Source: Mogibacterium diversum_A | GTDB lineage: Bacteria > Bacillota > Clostridia > Peptostreptococcales > Anaerovoracaceae | Assembly: GCF_938028775.1 (NCBI RefSeq) | Contig: NZ_CALIZG010000007.1 | Span: 1 to 64,000, forward strand | Direction of reading: 5' to 3' | DNA length: 64,000 nucleotides | In this document: positions 24,615 through 33,853 of the stretch, piece by piece | How the letters are laid out: each line of letters opens with the position of its first letter | How positions within the stretch are numbered: the stretch's first letter is position 1 | The notes under the pieces: generated by a model | Told to the model about the DNA's origin: nothing | Seen by the model: only the letters and a program-made list of their open reading frames with translations | Database searches by the model: none | Translations under genes and position numbers: made by a program

Positions 24615-27275
24615 ATGAGTATTAGAAAATCTCTTACACCTATCTTGGTGACATTGGTAACCTTAATTTCATTTTTTATATTGTTTGGTTTAGAAGCTAA
24701 CGCAGCGACTGTAAATGCGAGCAGTACTGCAGAGATTCAGCAGGCAATTAACAATGCTACAGGGGCTACTGAAATTGTTCTTACTAGAGATATGGATCTA
24801 AGCACACCGATTAATGTGCCAGCAGGTAAGGATATCACTTTGAAGGGTGCCGTAACAATCACTAAGAAGAACACTGGAATAGCTGTAAAGATTGCGGAAG
24901 GTGGGTCTTTGACATGGCAGGATGTTAAGCTAGATGGAAATCAGCTTGGTACAAACTATAGCTCCGCCATCATCGATAATGCTGGTAAACTCACGATGAA
25001 TAGCGGAGAAATCAAGAATGTAAAAACTGATTCAGGATTTGTTGGCATAGTTAAAGTGAGAGGGACAAATGCTTCGTTCACTATGAACGGTGGCTCGATT
25101 CACAATAACAAGATGTCCAACCAGTTTATTGCTGTTGTCAAGGTTACAGAGGGTGCTTCATTCACTATGAATGGTGGTGATATCTCTAATAACACTCTTA
25201 CACCAGATGGAAGCTCTGGAAATAATGCTGCCGTAACTGTTGAGGGAATCAAGGGAAGCTCAACTATGGTAATGAATGGGGGTACCATCACTGGCAATAG
25301 TGCTGATTTTGGCGGAGTGCTAGTTGGAAGCTTCAGTACAGCAAGTACGCGAGATCTTAACTGGTCAAATTCAGCTTATATCTTTTCGACTGGTAAGATG
25401 ACAATGAATGGGGGTACCATCTCTAACAATACTGCTAACTCGCTTGGTGGCGGTATAGCTGTTAATGGAGCGGGTCAGCTTACAATGGAAGGTGGAACTA
25501 TTTCTGGAAACAAGGCACCATTTGGCGGTGGAATAGGAATTAATGACTATCTTCTTTCTAACGACCGTGGTTCATACCCAGAGAGCACTTGGAGAAGATT
25601 TTTCCCTACTAAGGTAACGATAAACAACGGTACTATCACTGGTAACCATGCGGTTCTAACTGGTCGCAAGGTAAATAATGACCCTTATGCAGAGAACGGC
25701 GTAGGTGGTGGTATCTACGTTGCTTCACAGGAAGTTACTATAAATGGCGCCAATATCACTAACAATACTGCTGGAAAGCAGGGTGGTGGAGTATATGTTG
25801 CCGCTGTACCATATAGGCTTCAGATGGGTAAGACTATGGTAACTGGAAATACAGCTACAAAGCTTGGTGGCGGAATGTGGCTTTGCCCAACAGGGAGTGC
25901 AAAGACGGCAATTACTAATGGTGCTTCGTTCTTTGATAACACAGCAGGTACTGGTGCAAATAACAATGATACAACTGCAGCTGGAGATGATGTTGCATCC
26001 ATTTCAAAGAATGACCCAGCTACACAGACTCTAATACTGTCTAATAATGGACTAGATAATTGGCTTGTTCATTGGTATGAAGATGGAAAGATTGATAATT
26101 CATATCTAGGCGCATCTAACGGAAGTGATAGATACCCTAATACAGTTAATCCTCCTGTTGATAGAGGTACACTAAATGGAATAACTGACAACATCAGTTT
26201 GAAGTCCATTATGTCAGATCAGGGTAAGGCAGCAGCTAGAATATCCGCAAAGGTTGTAGTTACAGGAAATAAAGCACCTCGTGGTGGCGGAATTGGATCG
26301 AATGGTGAAGTTGATTTTGGAACATCGCCAATTAGCTACGACAAGATAAAGCTAGAAGTCACAAAGAAGTGGGAAACTGATAATAATAATCATGTAACAT
26401 CTGTAACAGTTGGTTTGTTCAGAGTTACTAAGAGTGTCATTGACGGCGTGGTGCTGAAGGATGCAAATGGTAATCCTATAGATACAACTGGCTGGACTGC
26501 TAGCCAGCTATCCGAAGCAAAGATTAAACAGCTAATGGAAAGCGGGTCTACTGATTATCAGCAGATTGATCAAGTTGTTCTTAATGGTGCAAATAACTGG
26601 AAACATAGCTTCGTTGACTTAATAAAGTTCAACATGGTGAATGATGCTCAGGATACTAATAATCCTTTCATCTATGTTGTTCGTGAAATGGACAGCAATG
26701 GAAACTGGGTTCAGAATGAATCGAAAGCAAATTTTGGAACACAGACGATAAAGGTTGCATATGAAATAGTTACAGAGGCTACTGGTGACTCAAAACAGAC
26801 AATCTCCAATAATGTTGCGCCAGAGGAGATGACCATAGAGGTTAAAAAGGATTGGGTAGGTAAGAAAGCTAGCGAAGTTAAGGTTCAGCTATACAAAAAT
26901 GGAGCTCCGCTGGGGACAATCGTTACATTAAATGCCGCTAATAACTGGACAACAAGATTTGAGAATCTCCTCGTAAAGGATGCCGGTGCAGCGAATAATA
27001 ACGAATATAAGGTTCTTGAAGTTGGAGAGTCAAATGGTGAAATTACCATTAATGGTAGTACTTATAAAGTAACCTATGGTGAGATTGACCAGGATGGCAA
27101 GACTGTTATTACCAATGCTGAAAAGCCAAAGCCAAACCCTAAGAATCCTCCTAAGAAGGTTAAGCGCACACCTAAGACTGGTGATGCAAATCATGTGGTA
27201 TTCTTCATGATTCTAGGAATTGGTGCACTTGCATCACTCGGCTTCGTATATGGAGTAAAAAGAAAGTATATGTAA
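24615..27275 (+). CDS. Wall-anchored beta-helix protein with Cna-B stalk
   Basis: The 886-residue product has a signal peptide ending near EANAATV. Residues of about 30-530 form a right-handed parallel beta-helix. Its rungs repeat TMNGGSIHNN, TMNGGDISNN, VMNGGTITGN, TMNGGTISNN and TINNGTITGN, as in pectate-lyase-like adhesins. Two Cna-B type domains follow (about 575-760 and 765-860), the second with EVKKDWVGKKASEVKVQLYK. The tail KRTPKTGDANH, a hydrophobic segment and KRKYM mark it for sortase. I start at 24615, where AAAGGG precedes ATG; the open frame runs back to a GTG at 24546 without a ribosome site. Its rung pattern is like that of autotransporter passengers, but a wall anchor replaces the outer-membrane barrel. 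Confidence 0.88.
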   Translation: MSIRKSLTPILVTLVTLISFFILFGLEANAATVNASSTAEIQQAINNATGATEIVLTRDMDLSTPINVPAGKDITLKGAVTITKKNTGIAVKIAEGGSLTWQDVKLDGNQLGTNYSSAIIDNAGKLTMNSGEIKNVKTDSGFVGIVKVRGTNASFTMNGGSIHNNKMSNQFIAVVKVTEGASFTMNGGDISNNTLTPDGSSGNNAAVTVEGIKGSSTMVMNGGTITGNSADFGGVLVGSFSTASTRDLNWSNSAYIFSTGKMTMNGGTISNNTANSLGGGIAVNGAGQLTMEGGTISGNKAPFGGGIGINDYLLSNDRGSYPESTWRRFFPTKVTINNGTITGNHAVLTGRKVNNDPYAENGVGGGIYVASQEVTINGANITNNTAGKQGGGVYVAAVPYRLQMGKTMVTGNTATKLGGGMWLCPTGSAKTAITNGASFFDNTAGTGANNNDTTAAGDDVASISKNDPATQTLILSNNGLDNWLVHWYEDGKIDNSYLGASNGSDRYPNTVNPPVDRGTLNGITDNISLKSIMSDQGKAAARISAKVVVTGNKAPRGGGIGSNGEVDFGTSPISYDKIKLEVTKKWETDNNNHVTSVTVGLFRVTKSVIDGVVLKDANGNPIDTTGWTASQLSEAKIKQLMESGSTDYQQIDQVVLNGANNWKHSFVDLIKFNMVNDAQDTNNPFIYVVREMDSNGNWVQNESKANFGTQTIKVAYEIVTEATGDSKQTISNNVAPEEMTIEVKKDWVGKKASEVKVQLYKNGAPLGTIVTLNAANNWTTRFENLLVKDAGAANNNEYKVLEVGESNGEITINGSTYKVTYGEIDQDGKTVITNAEKPKPNPKNPPKKVKRTPKTGDANHVVFFMILGIGALASLGFVYGVKRKYM

Positions 27276-27358
27276 GGCCTTAGTTTGACAAATATTATAA
27301 CCAATTGACAAAAGAGTGGATTTCTAGAAAATCCACTGCTAAAGCAGAACCAACCAAT

Positions 27359-27396
27359 AAAAGCGTTTGCCATGAACTTAGGCAAACGCTTTTTTC
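27359..27396 (+). terminator. Terminator of the beta-helix protein gene
   Basis: AAAAGCGTTTGCC and GGCAAACGCTTTTTT pair around nine bases and end in a T run. A second hairpin, AGTGGATTT with AAATCCACT (27315-27337), lies just upstream without a T run. Confidence 0.9.
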
Positions 27397-27466
27397 TTAT
27401 AAATAAGTGATTGTAAAATTGCTTTACACCAGGTGTAAATAATAATAAATCTCTATATGTATCGTA

Positions 27467-28300
27467 CTAATTATTGATTTTCTTACTCTTCCGGTGTAGA
27501 TGATATAAGATAGCAAGTGTTGGAAGAATGCATACGTACGATGTAATATTTAGAAGTGTGTTAGTAAAGTCAGTATCGAGTGAAGGTGGCAATGTTCCGC
27601 TCAGATTGTTAATGCCGTGTGCAAATGCAACAAACACCAGCGATCTGCACTTTTTCATGAAGTAAGCTAGGATTATGCCAAAGATGGCCGTATACACACC
27701 CTGTATGAAGCTTCCGTGCCATATACCGAACATAATACCGGTTACGGTTACAGGGAACCACGGGTTTCTCGTTGCATTCTCAAAGCTGCTAAAGATGATT
27801 CCGCGGAAAAGTATTTCCTCGATTATTGGTCCAACTACAACAATCGCTAGGAATAGCCATATATATGGACCTTTCTCCATATCGCTATATAGCGAATCAA
27901 ATCCTTTGACTTGCTTTGCGAGAAAAGGTGAATAATCAGCAAGAATGTACACGCCGTTTAACCAAAGGCTCGATATTCCACCCGCACCGAAGCCAAGGAT
28001 TATGGCATATATTATTCCAGTTGGTTTAGATATACGAACTTCGGGCTCTCTTTTGGTAAAAACTATGCGATAGAATATATAGCATGTAATAGATAATACG
28101 AAAGCTATTGATGCATCCATAAAGCTTGCACTTGAATTTAAGAATTTGTCGCTTACTGGAAAAAAGGTAAGAGCTCTCTCAATAACGACAGCCACTAAAG
28201 ATGCCAATATGTCATATACAAATAAAAATATAAATGGTAGAAATAAAAATAGTAGTCTTTTTAAAGGTGATTTTTTTGTATCCAATTCATTTGCCTCCAA
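27467..28300 (-). CDS. CPBP family intramembrane metalloprotease
   Basis: The 277-residue multi-spanning membrane protein has the CPBP (CAAX protease and bacteriocin-processing) motifs in order: EEILFRG near residue 165, FGIWHGSF near 195 and FAHGINN near 230. The Glu-Glu, Arg and His residues bind the catalytic zinc. Seven or eight hydrophobic segments are visible. Family members process peptides, give bacteriocin self-immunity or regulate signalling; no peptide gene is seen nearby. It stands alone on the minus strand, converging with the beta-helix gene. Confidence 0.9.
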   Translation of the reverse strand: MEANELDTKKSPLKRLLFLFLPFIFLFVYDILASLVAVVIERALTFFPVSDKFLNSSASFMDASIAFVLSITCYIFYRIVFTKREPEVRISKPTGIIYAIILGFGAGGISSLWLNGVYILADYSPFLAKQVKGFDSLYSDMEKGPYIWLFLAIVVVGPIIEEILFRGIIFSSFENATRNPWFPVTVTGIMFGIWHGSFIQGVYTAIFGIILAYFMKKCRSLVFVAFAHGINNLSGTLPPSLDTDFTNTLLNITSYVCILPTLAILYHLHRKSKKINN

Positions 28301-28574
28301 TCATTTGATTTATATGATATCATAAACCTTAAATTGATAATAGAAAAAACGATGGCGCATTATCGCATTATATATTCCAAGAATAACAAAATGGTAAGGA
28401 TGAAGAGTGTTTAACTCAGGAGCTGAATAAGCGTGGGATTAATTCGCAATTTTTTAAGGTATACTGGCCGCTAATATTTGTTAGATACATCTAATATGAT
28501 AATATAGACATAATAAATTTGCGATTACAATTTATTATAATGGCTTTATATGATAATGAGAGGTTTGAGGAAAC

Positions 28575-28925
28575 ATGGAATCAAGTAGAATCAAGCGTAA
28601 ACGCCAAAAAGAGATAATGCTAGTTTCACAGATGATCAAGCTTTATTGTCATAAAAATCATACTAATCGGAATGGAAAAGAACTTTGCGGTGAATGTCAA
28701 GAGTTGATCGAGTATGCACGTGAACGTAGCGAGAAATGCCGTTTTATGAAGAGCAAAACATTTTGCAGTAACTGTAAGGTACACTGCTACTCACCAGAGA
28801 TGAAAGAGAAGATTCAGAAGGTCATGCGCTATAGTGGACCGCGAATTATCATATATCATCCGCTTCTGTGTCTAAAACATGTTATAACAGGCGCGAAGGA
28901 AAAGAGGAGAACTAGGTGTGATTAA
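28575..28925 (+). CDS. YgbA-like (nitrous oxide-stimulated promoter family) cysteine-rich protein
   Basis: The 116-residue basic protein has eight cysteines, in YCHKNH, LCGECQEL, EKCRF, TFCSNCKVHCYSP and the C-terminal CLKH. These match the PF11756 family (E. coli YgbA), linked to recovery from nitrosative stress. The cysteines suggest a metal or iron-sulfur site. GAGGTTTGAGGA precedes the start. It overlaps the next ABC transporter gene by eight bases, so it is co-translated with the CydDC-like pair. That suggests a shared role in thiol or heme balance or in nitric oxide resistance. The link between the two is inference. Confidence 0.82.
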   Translation: MESSRIKRKRQKEIMLVSQMIKLYCHKNHTNRNGKELCGECQELIEYARERSEKCRFMKSKTFCSNCKVHCYSPEMKEKIQKVMRYSGPRIIIYHPLLCLKHVITGAKEKRRTRCD

Positions 28926-30657
28926 GATGAGGCTTATTAAGCTATTGAAGGGCTCTGGAAAGTACATAATCTATCAGATTGCATTGCAGTGGCTTTCACT
29001 GTTCGCTCAGATTGCGATAGTATGGCAGGTAACTCAGTTAATCGATGGAGCGTGGCAAAAGAGCATTACAAGCTCCGATATTCTTACGACTATTGGAATT
29101 GTAACGGCTGGACTTATCGTTAGGTATATTTGTGACCGCCTATACTCTCGTGCTTGCTATCTGGCAAGTGTAGATGTTAAACGTGCATTAAGAGATCAGA
29201 TATATAGAAAAGTCCTTTGGCTAGGTCCGTCGTATCGTGAGCAGATTAGAACATCTGAAATTGTACAGATGACTGGGGAGGGTGTAGAACAGCTTGAGAC
29301 TTATTTTGGCAGGTATCTAAGCCAGTTTTTTTATGCACTTCTGGCACCAGCTACACTGTTTTTTGTCATTTCTAGGATAAGCTTTAAAACAGCTGTCGTG
29401 TTACTCGCTGCAGTTCCGCTTATTCCGATTGTAATCATGTTAGTAATATTTATTGCTAAAAAGATTCTCGGGAATTACTTCGATATATATTATGGCCTTG
29501 GAGACAGCTTTCTCGAGAAGCTGCAGGGAATGACAACTCTAAAGATTTATAGAGCTGACCAGAGGGCAGTAGAGCAGATAGATAGTGAATCAGAGCAGTT
29601 CCGCAAGATAACGATGAAGGTTCTTATGATGCAGCTCAACAGCACCTCGATTATGGATATAATCGCTTATGGTGGGGCTGCTGCAGGAATAATCAGTGCG
29701 CTAATTGAATTTTCTAATCGTAACATTAATGTTTCGGGAGTGTTAATGTGCATATTCCTTGCTGCAGAGTTTTTTCTTCCCATGCGCCTCCTTGGTAGCT
29801 TCTTCCATATCGGAATGAACGGTATGAAAGCAAGCGATAGAATATTTGCATTTCTTGATCTGCCAGAGCAGAAACGTGGAGAAGAGGAAATTGCTGGGAA
29901 CAAAATAGATATATCGCTCGATAATGTCTCATTTTCTTATGATGAGAGCAGAGAGGTTTTACATGATATAAGTATGAATATAGATTCAGGCTCTCTTGTA
30001 TCCATCGTTGGAGTTTCAGGATCAGGAAAATCTACAATTGCAGGTATTTTGCTCGGAAAGAATCATAATTATAGTGGCAGTATAAAAGTTAATGGTACTG
30101 AGCATAGAAAAATATCTAGCAAATCGCTTATGGAGAATTTTACCATGATCGGACATAACAGCTGGATTTTTAAGGGTACAGTGCGTGAGAACCTGCTTAT
30201 GGGAAATCCTACGGCAACTGACGCTGAACTGTTAGATGCTTTGGATAATGTAAATCTAAAGAATTTTCTTGAGTCACAGAGCGGTTTAGATACTAGGGTG
30301 GAATCCAATGCTTCTAACTTCTCAGGTGGTCAGAAGCAGAGACTTGCCCTAGCTAGAGCTCTCCTTCACGACACACCAGTATACATATTTGATGAAGCAA
30401 CATCTAACATCGATGCCGATAGTGAGGAAGCTATAATGACAGCTGTTAAGCGGATTGCTAAAAAAAAGACCGTAATATTAATATCCCATAGACTGGCAAA
30501 TGTCACAGATAGCGATGCAATATATATGCTTAAAAATGGCAAGATCATCGAAAAAGGAACGCATCATGAACTCATGGGTATCAAGGGAACATATGCAAAT
30601 CTTTTCTCTGAACAATCAGAGCTTGAAAACTATTCAAGAGGAAGAGAGGAGGCTTAA
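28918..30657 (+). CDS. ABC transporter, CydD-like half (permease-ATPase fusion)
   Basis: The 579-residue protein has about six membrane segments in residues 15-290 and an ATPase domain after 330. The Walker A is GVSGSGKST, the signature FSGGQKQRLALARALL and the Walker B VYIFDEATS, all intact. The first half resembles thiol-exporter CydD (for instance VWQVTQLIDGAW and the TTLKIYRADQRA coupling helix). The GTG start is preceded by GAGGAG. It is followed after two bases by a second half-transporter, so the pair should form a heterodimer. In the family, CydDC exports cysteine or glutathione or handles heme for cytochrome bd. No cytochrome genes are visible here. Confidence 0.85.
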   Translation: MIKMRLIKLLKGSGKYIIYQIALQWLSLFAQIAIVWQVTQLIDGAWQKSITSSDILTTIGIVTAGLIVRYICDRLYSRACYLASVDVKRALRDQIYRKVLWLGPSYREQIRTSEIVQMTGEGVEQLETYFGRYLSQFFYALLAPATLFFVISRISFKTAVVLLAAVPLIPIVIMLVIFIAKKILGNYFDIYYGLGDSFLEKLQGMTTLKIYRADQRAVEQIDSESEQFRKITMKVLMMQLNSTSIMDIIAYGGAAAGIISALIEFSNRNINVSGVLMCIFLAAEFFLPMRLLGSFFHIGMNGMKASDRIFAFLDLPEQKRGEEEIAGNKIDISLDNVSFSYDESREVLHDISMNIDSGSLVSIVGVSGSGKSTIAGILLGKNHNYSGSIKVNGTEHRKISSKSLMENFTMIGHNSWIFKGTVRENLLMGNPTATDAELLDALDNVNLKNFLESQSGLDTRVESNASNFSGGQKQRLALARALLHDTPVYIFDEATSNIDADSEEAIMTAVKRIAKKKTVILISHRLANVTDSDAIYMLKNGKIIEKGTHHELMGIKGTYANLFSEQSELENYSRGREEA

Positions 30658-30659
30658 AT

Positions 30660-32363
30660 ATGGATAAAGATAAGCGTAGTTCTGATATAGCGATAATGCG
30701 GAGACTAATCGTACTAGTAAAGCCTCTTACAGGCGTAATGATAACAGGCATCATCCTTGGTGTAGCCGGATTCCTCTGTGCTATATTCCTAACTATTGTA
30801 GGTGGCATTGGAGTTATAAAGGGTCTATCCGTATTTGGTGGAGACGTCATGTTCGGCAGCACTGCACTAGATGAAGTGATTTCTTGGAATCAGATATTTG
30901 TGCTACTTATTGGGCTTGCATTAGCGCGAGGTATTCTTCACTATGGCGAGCAGTATTGTAATCACTATATAGCTTTTAGAATTCTTGCGATTATACGTCA
31001 TAAGGTTTTTGAATGCCTTAGAAAGCTCTGTCCGGCGAAGCTTGAAGGAAAGAACAAGGGCGACCTAATCTCTATTATCACGGGTGATATCGAACTTCTT
31101 GAGGTGTTCTTCGCACATACCATATCTCCGATTGTAATTGCATTTTTAACTTCGCTAATTATGGTGGTATTCATAGGAGCTCAAAGCATGGTGGCTGGGG
31201 TCATAGCATGTATGGGATACACTGTAGTTGGAGTTGTACTACCGATATGGAACGGTAAGAGAAGTGCTAGTGCTGGAATGAAGTTTCGTAACGGCGTCGG
31301 TGAACTAAATGGCTTCGTACTAGATAGCATGTACGGTGTGGATGAGATTCTGCAGTATGGTCAAGGTGATCAGCAGCTCAGTAAGATGAATGAAAAGTCA
31401 CAATCGCTTGCCGAGCATCAGGAGAATCTGAGCAAATTCGAAGGCTCTCAGAGGGCAGTAACTAATATTGTCATCCAGCTATTCTCTTGGGGTATGTTAT
31501 TTACAATGATTTACCTTTATATGGAAAGCGCTGCTACCTTTTCTGAGGTGCTAATTTCAACACTTGCTATGATGAGCTCTTTCGGACCCGTCGTTGCACT
31601 TGCATCGCTTTCTAATAGCTTAAATCAGACACTTGCCTGCGGGGAGAGAGTCCTGGCGCTACTCGAGGAAGCACCTACGGTCGAGGAAGTAAGTGGCAAG
31701 GAGCATACTGACTTTGAAGGGGCTAAGGCTGACGATATAACTTTCTCATATGAAGACGAGATTATATTAAAAAATGTAACGGTAGATATTGAAAAGGGTA
31801 AGGTGCTCGGAATACACGGTGCTAGCGGTTCTGGAAAGTCAACGCTCTTAAAGCTCATAATGAGATTTTGGGATGTGAAAGAGGGCCGGATGCTGATATC
31901 TGAAAAGGATATCAAGGAAATCAACACAGATGACCTTCGCTCAATGTCGTCATATGTAACACAGGATACGATACTGTTTCGTGATACCATAGCAAATAAT
32001 ATTAGGATTGCTAATCCAGACGCAGGGCTCGCTAAAGTTGAGGAAGCAGCCAAGAAGGCTAGTATTCACGATTTTATAATTAGACTCCCTCACGGTTATG
32101 ATACAAATGTAGGAGAACTCGGTAGCACTCTGTCTGATGGTGAGAAGCAGCGAGTGGGGCTTGCAAGAGCATTTCTTCATGACTCAGATCTCGTGCTTCT
32201 TGACGAACCGACCAGTAATCTAGATGTTCTGAATGAGGGAATTATCTTGAAATCTCTTGAAAATGAGAAGATAGGAAAGACAATGGTACTCGTATCACAC
32301 AGAAAATCGACACTTTCGCTTGCCGATAGAGTATATGAGATGGATAATGGCAGATTGTCATAA
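30660..32363 (+). CDS. ABC transporter, CydC-like half (permease-ATPase fusion)
   Basis: The 567-residue partner has six membrane segments, a Walker A GASGSGKST near 392 and a Walker B DLVLLDEPTSNLD. The signature motif is LSDGEKQRVGLARAFL, so the usual LSGGQ reads LSDGE. In a heterodimer this would give one non-canonical ATP site. The start follows AGAGGAGGC two bases after the CydD-like gene. Together with the YgbA-like gene it forms a three-gene operon. The substrate cannot be read from the sequence; a reduced thiol or heme is the family-based guess. Confidence 0.85.
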   Translation: MDKDKRSSDIAIMRRLIVLVKPLTGVMITGIILGVAGFLCAIFLTIVGGIGVIKGLSVFGGDVMFGSTALDEVISWNQIFVLLIGLALARGILHYGEQYCNHYIAFRILAIIRHKVFECLRKLCPAKLEGKNKGDLISIITGDIELLEVFFAHTISPIVIAFLTSLIMVVFIGAQSMVAGVIACMGYTVVGVVLPIWNGKRSASAGMKFRNGVGELNGFVLDSMYGVDEILQYGQGDQQLSKMNEKSQSLAEHQENLSKFEGSQRAVTNIVIQLFSWGMLFTMIYLYMESAATFSEVLISTLAMMSSFGPVVALASLSNSLNQTLACGERVLALLEEAPTVEEVSGKEHTDFEGAKADDITFSYEDEIILKNVTVDIEKGKVLGIHGASGSGKSTLLKLIMRFWDVKEGRMLISEKDIKEINTDDLRSMSSYVTQDTILFRDTIANNIRIANPDAGLAKVEEAAKKASIHDFIIRLPHGYDTNVGELGSTLSDGEKQRVGLARAFLHDSDLVLLDEPTSNLDVLNEGIILKSLENEKIGKTMVLVSHRKSTLSLADRVYEMDNGRLS

Positions 32364-32447
32364 TTTAATTATGCTATGATTAAAAATGAAGCTTAACTAA
32401 GCTGAGAAAGATTGATTTACACTCAGAAGTGATAAAGGAGTTAAAAA

Positions 32448-33053
32448 ATGTTCTGGAATAATATAGCAGGCGTATATGACATATTCGTTAAAGTTATAAA
32501 CAGAAGGACGCATAACGAGCTAAAGGGGATAGTTGGCAAATACATAGATTCACGTGACAATGTACTCGAGTGTGCGGCAGGAACCGGTATGCTTAGTGCT
32601 GTTATAGCTGAAAGGTGTAGTACACTTGTAGCAACTGATTTTGCACCGAAGATGATTAAGCGCGCTGAGAAGAATTGTTCATCTTATACTAATATCACTT
32701 TTGAATATGCGAATATCATGTCGCTTAAATATCCGGATGATAGCTTTGATAAGGTTATTGCTGGTAATGTGATACATCTTCTAGATGAACCACTAAAGGC
32801 ACTTGCCGAGTTAAATCGTGTCTGCAAACCTGGAGGACTTTTAATAATTCCAACGTATATGAATCGTGATAAACATGATAAAAAGAGCACACTGACTGAT
32901 TCGGTCGGAAAAGCAGGGGCTGATTTTAAACAATATTTTAATGTCATTAGCTATATTGCTTTTTTTAAAACAGCTGGATATGAAGATGTAAAAGTAGAGC
33001 TGGCAGATGGAAGGATTCCGTGTGCAGTTGCAACTATGACTAAATTAAACTAA
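32448..33053 (+). CDS. Class I SAM-dependent methyltransferase
   Basis: The 201-residue protein shows the SAM-binding fold: motif I VLECAAGTGMLSAVIA near residues 40-55, an acidic residue in VATDFAPKM, and motif III DKVIAGNVIHLLDEP. It lacks a clear substrate domain and resembles UbiE/Coq5-like and small-molecule methyltransferases. AAAGGAG precedes the start. It lies 84 bases after the ABC genes with no clear terminator between, so it may be the last gene of that transcript. Substrate unknown. Confidence 0.85.
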   Translation: MFWNNIAGVYDIFVKVINRRTHNELKGIVGKYIDSRDNVLECAAGTGMLSAVIAERCSTLVATDFAPKMIKRAEKNCSSYTNITFEYANIMSLKYPDDSFDKVIAGNVIHLLDEPLKALAELNRVCKPGGLLIIPTYMNRDKHDKKSTLTDSVGKAGADFKQYFNVISYIAFFKTAGYEDVKVELADGRIPCAVATMTKLN

Positions 33054-33065
33054 ATATGAAAGATA

Positions 33066-33107
33066 ACAAAACTGCGAGGAGATGGATAATATAGCTCTTC
33101 GTTTTGT
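33066..33107 (+). terminator. Imperfect terminator after the methyltransferase gene
   Basis: AACAAAAC with GAGGAG forms a bulged stem with CTCTTCGTTTTGTT. A T-rich tract occurs 12 bases later. The call is plausible, but the stem is interrupted. Confidence 0.5.
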
Positions 33108-33145
33108 TCTTAGATGCTTTTTTATATATTAAGCGAAAAGAACTG

Positions 33146-33174
33146 TTGGGACTCTTATAATTATAATTTATAAT
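33146..33174 (+). promoter_or_regulatory. Sigma-A promoter of the NERD/lipoprotein group
   Basis: TTGGGA (33146-33151) and TATAAT (33169-33174) are 17 bases apart. The -10 element overlaps the ATG at 33173, which therefore cannot be the translation start. Confidence 0.65.
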
Positions 33175-33217
33175 GGAAGAGGTTCTGTATAATGTAACAC
33201 ATAGAGATAAACCTATC

Positions 33218-33808
33218 ATGAATTATATTTTTGAAATCATATTACTTGCAATAATTGTAATAATACTGATAATAATTATTTGGCTCAAGGGAGATCTTGC
33301 ACAATCCGGCCAGAAAAGAGCCGGCATAAGAGGCGAGAAGTTCACTAGTAAGCTGATACGAGAAACTCTGCGTAATGACGACACTCTGCTCTGTAACGTA
33401 AGTATTTCCTTTGAAGGAAAAAAGACTGAGATAGACAATGTGATTCTAAATAAACGAGGCATTTACATAATCGAGGTTAAGAATTACGTCGGGATAATCA
33501 CAGGTGGGCTTAATGACTATGAGTGGAGCAAGACGAAGACTACAGCTTCTGGTAATGAGTATACGAGTGTTGTTAAGAATCCTATAAACCAAGTAAGACG
33601 GCAAGTTTACTTACTGGCTAATTACCTAAAGGCAAATGGTATAAATATATGGGTAGAAGGGTATGCATTTCTAGTAGAGGGTAATAGCCCCGTACAGAGT
33701 GCATATATATTGCATGATCAAAAGGATATCGATGCGGCCATTCATCTAAGAACTAACAATAAATTAAGTTCTCAAACACGCGAGAAGATTATAGAACTTC
33801 TATCTTAG
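33218..33808 (+). CDS. Membrane-anchored NERD-domain protein
   Basis: The product is 196 residues from ATG 33218: one N-terminal membrane segment (IFEIILLAIIVIILIIII), then a nuclease-related domain. The nuclease-type motifs are IRGEKFTSKLI, KTEIDNVI and IIEVKNYVG, giving the Glu, Asp and Glu-x-Lys of the PD-(D/E)xK-like site. NERD proteins are common in Gram-positives and often have nuclease or DNA-associated roles, but their function is poorly defined. I prefer 33218 because the upstream ATG at 33173 lies within the promoter; the ribosome site (AGAGAT) is weak. A lipoprotein gene follows after 45 bases. Confidence 0.8.
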   Translation: MNYIFEIILLAIIVIILIIIIWLKGDLAQSGQKRAGIRGEKFTSKLIRETLRNDDTLLCNVSISFEGKKTEIDNVILNKRGIYIIEVKNYVGIITGGLNDYEWSKTKTTASGNEYTSVVKNPINQVRRQVYLLANYLKANGINIWVEGYAFLVEGNSPVQSAYILHDQKDIDAAIHLRTNNKLSSQTREKIIELLS

Positions 33809-33853
33809 ATTAAAGTTGTATTAACAATGTTATATGAAAGAGGCAATTGCTAT

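Noticed and set aside
28381..28495. Possible gene remnant with frame reading DEECLTQELNKRG
   Set aside because: Only about 33 codons are open, there is no start or ribosome site, and I cannot tie it to a family; kept as unassigned intergenic sequence.
33173..33217. ATG 33173 as start of the NERD protein
   Set aside because: It overlaps the TATAAT of a well-spaced promoter, so it would not be in the transcript.
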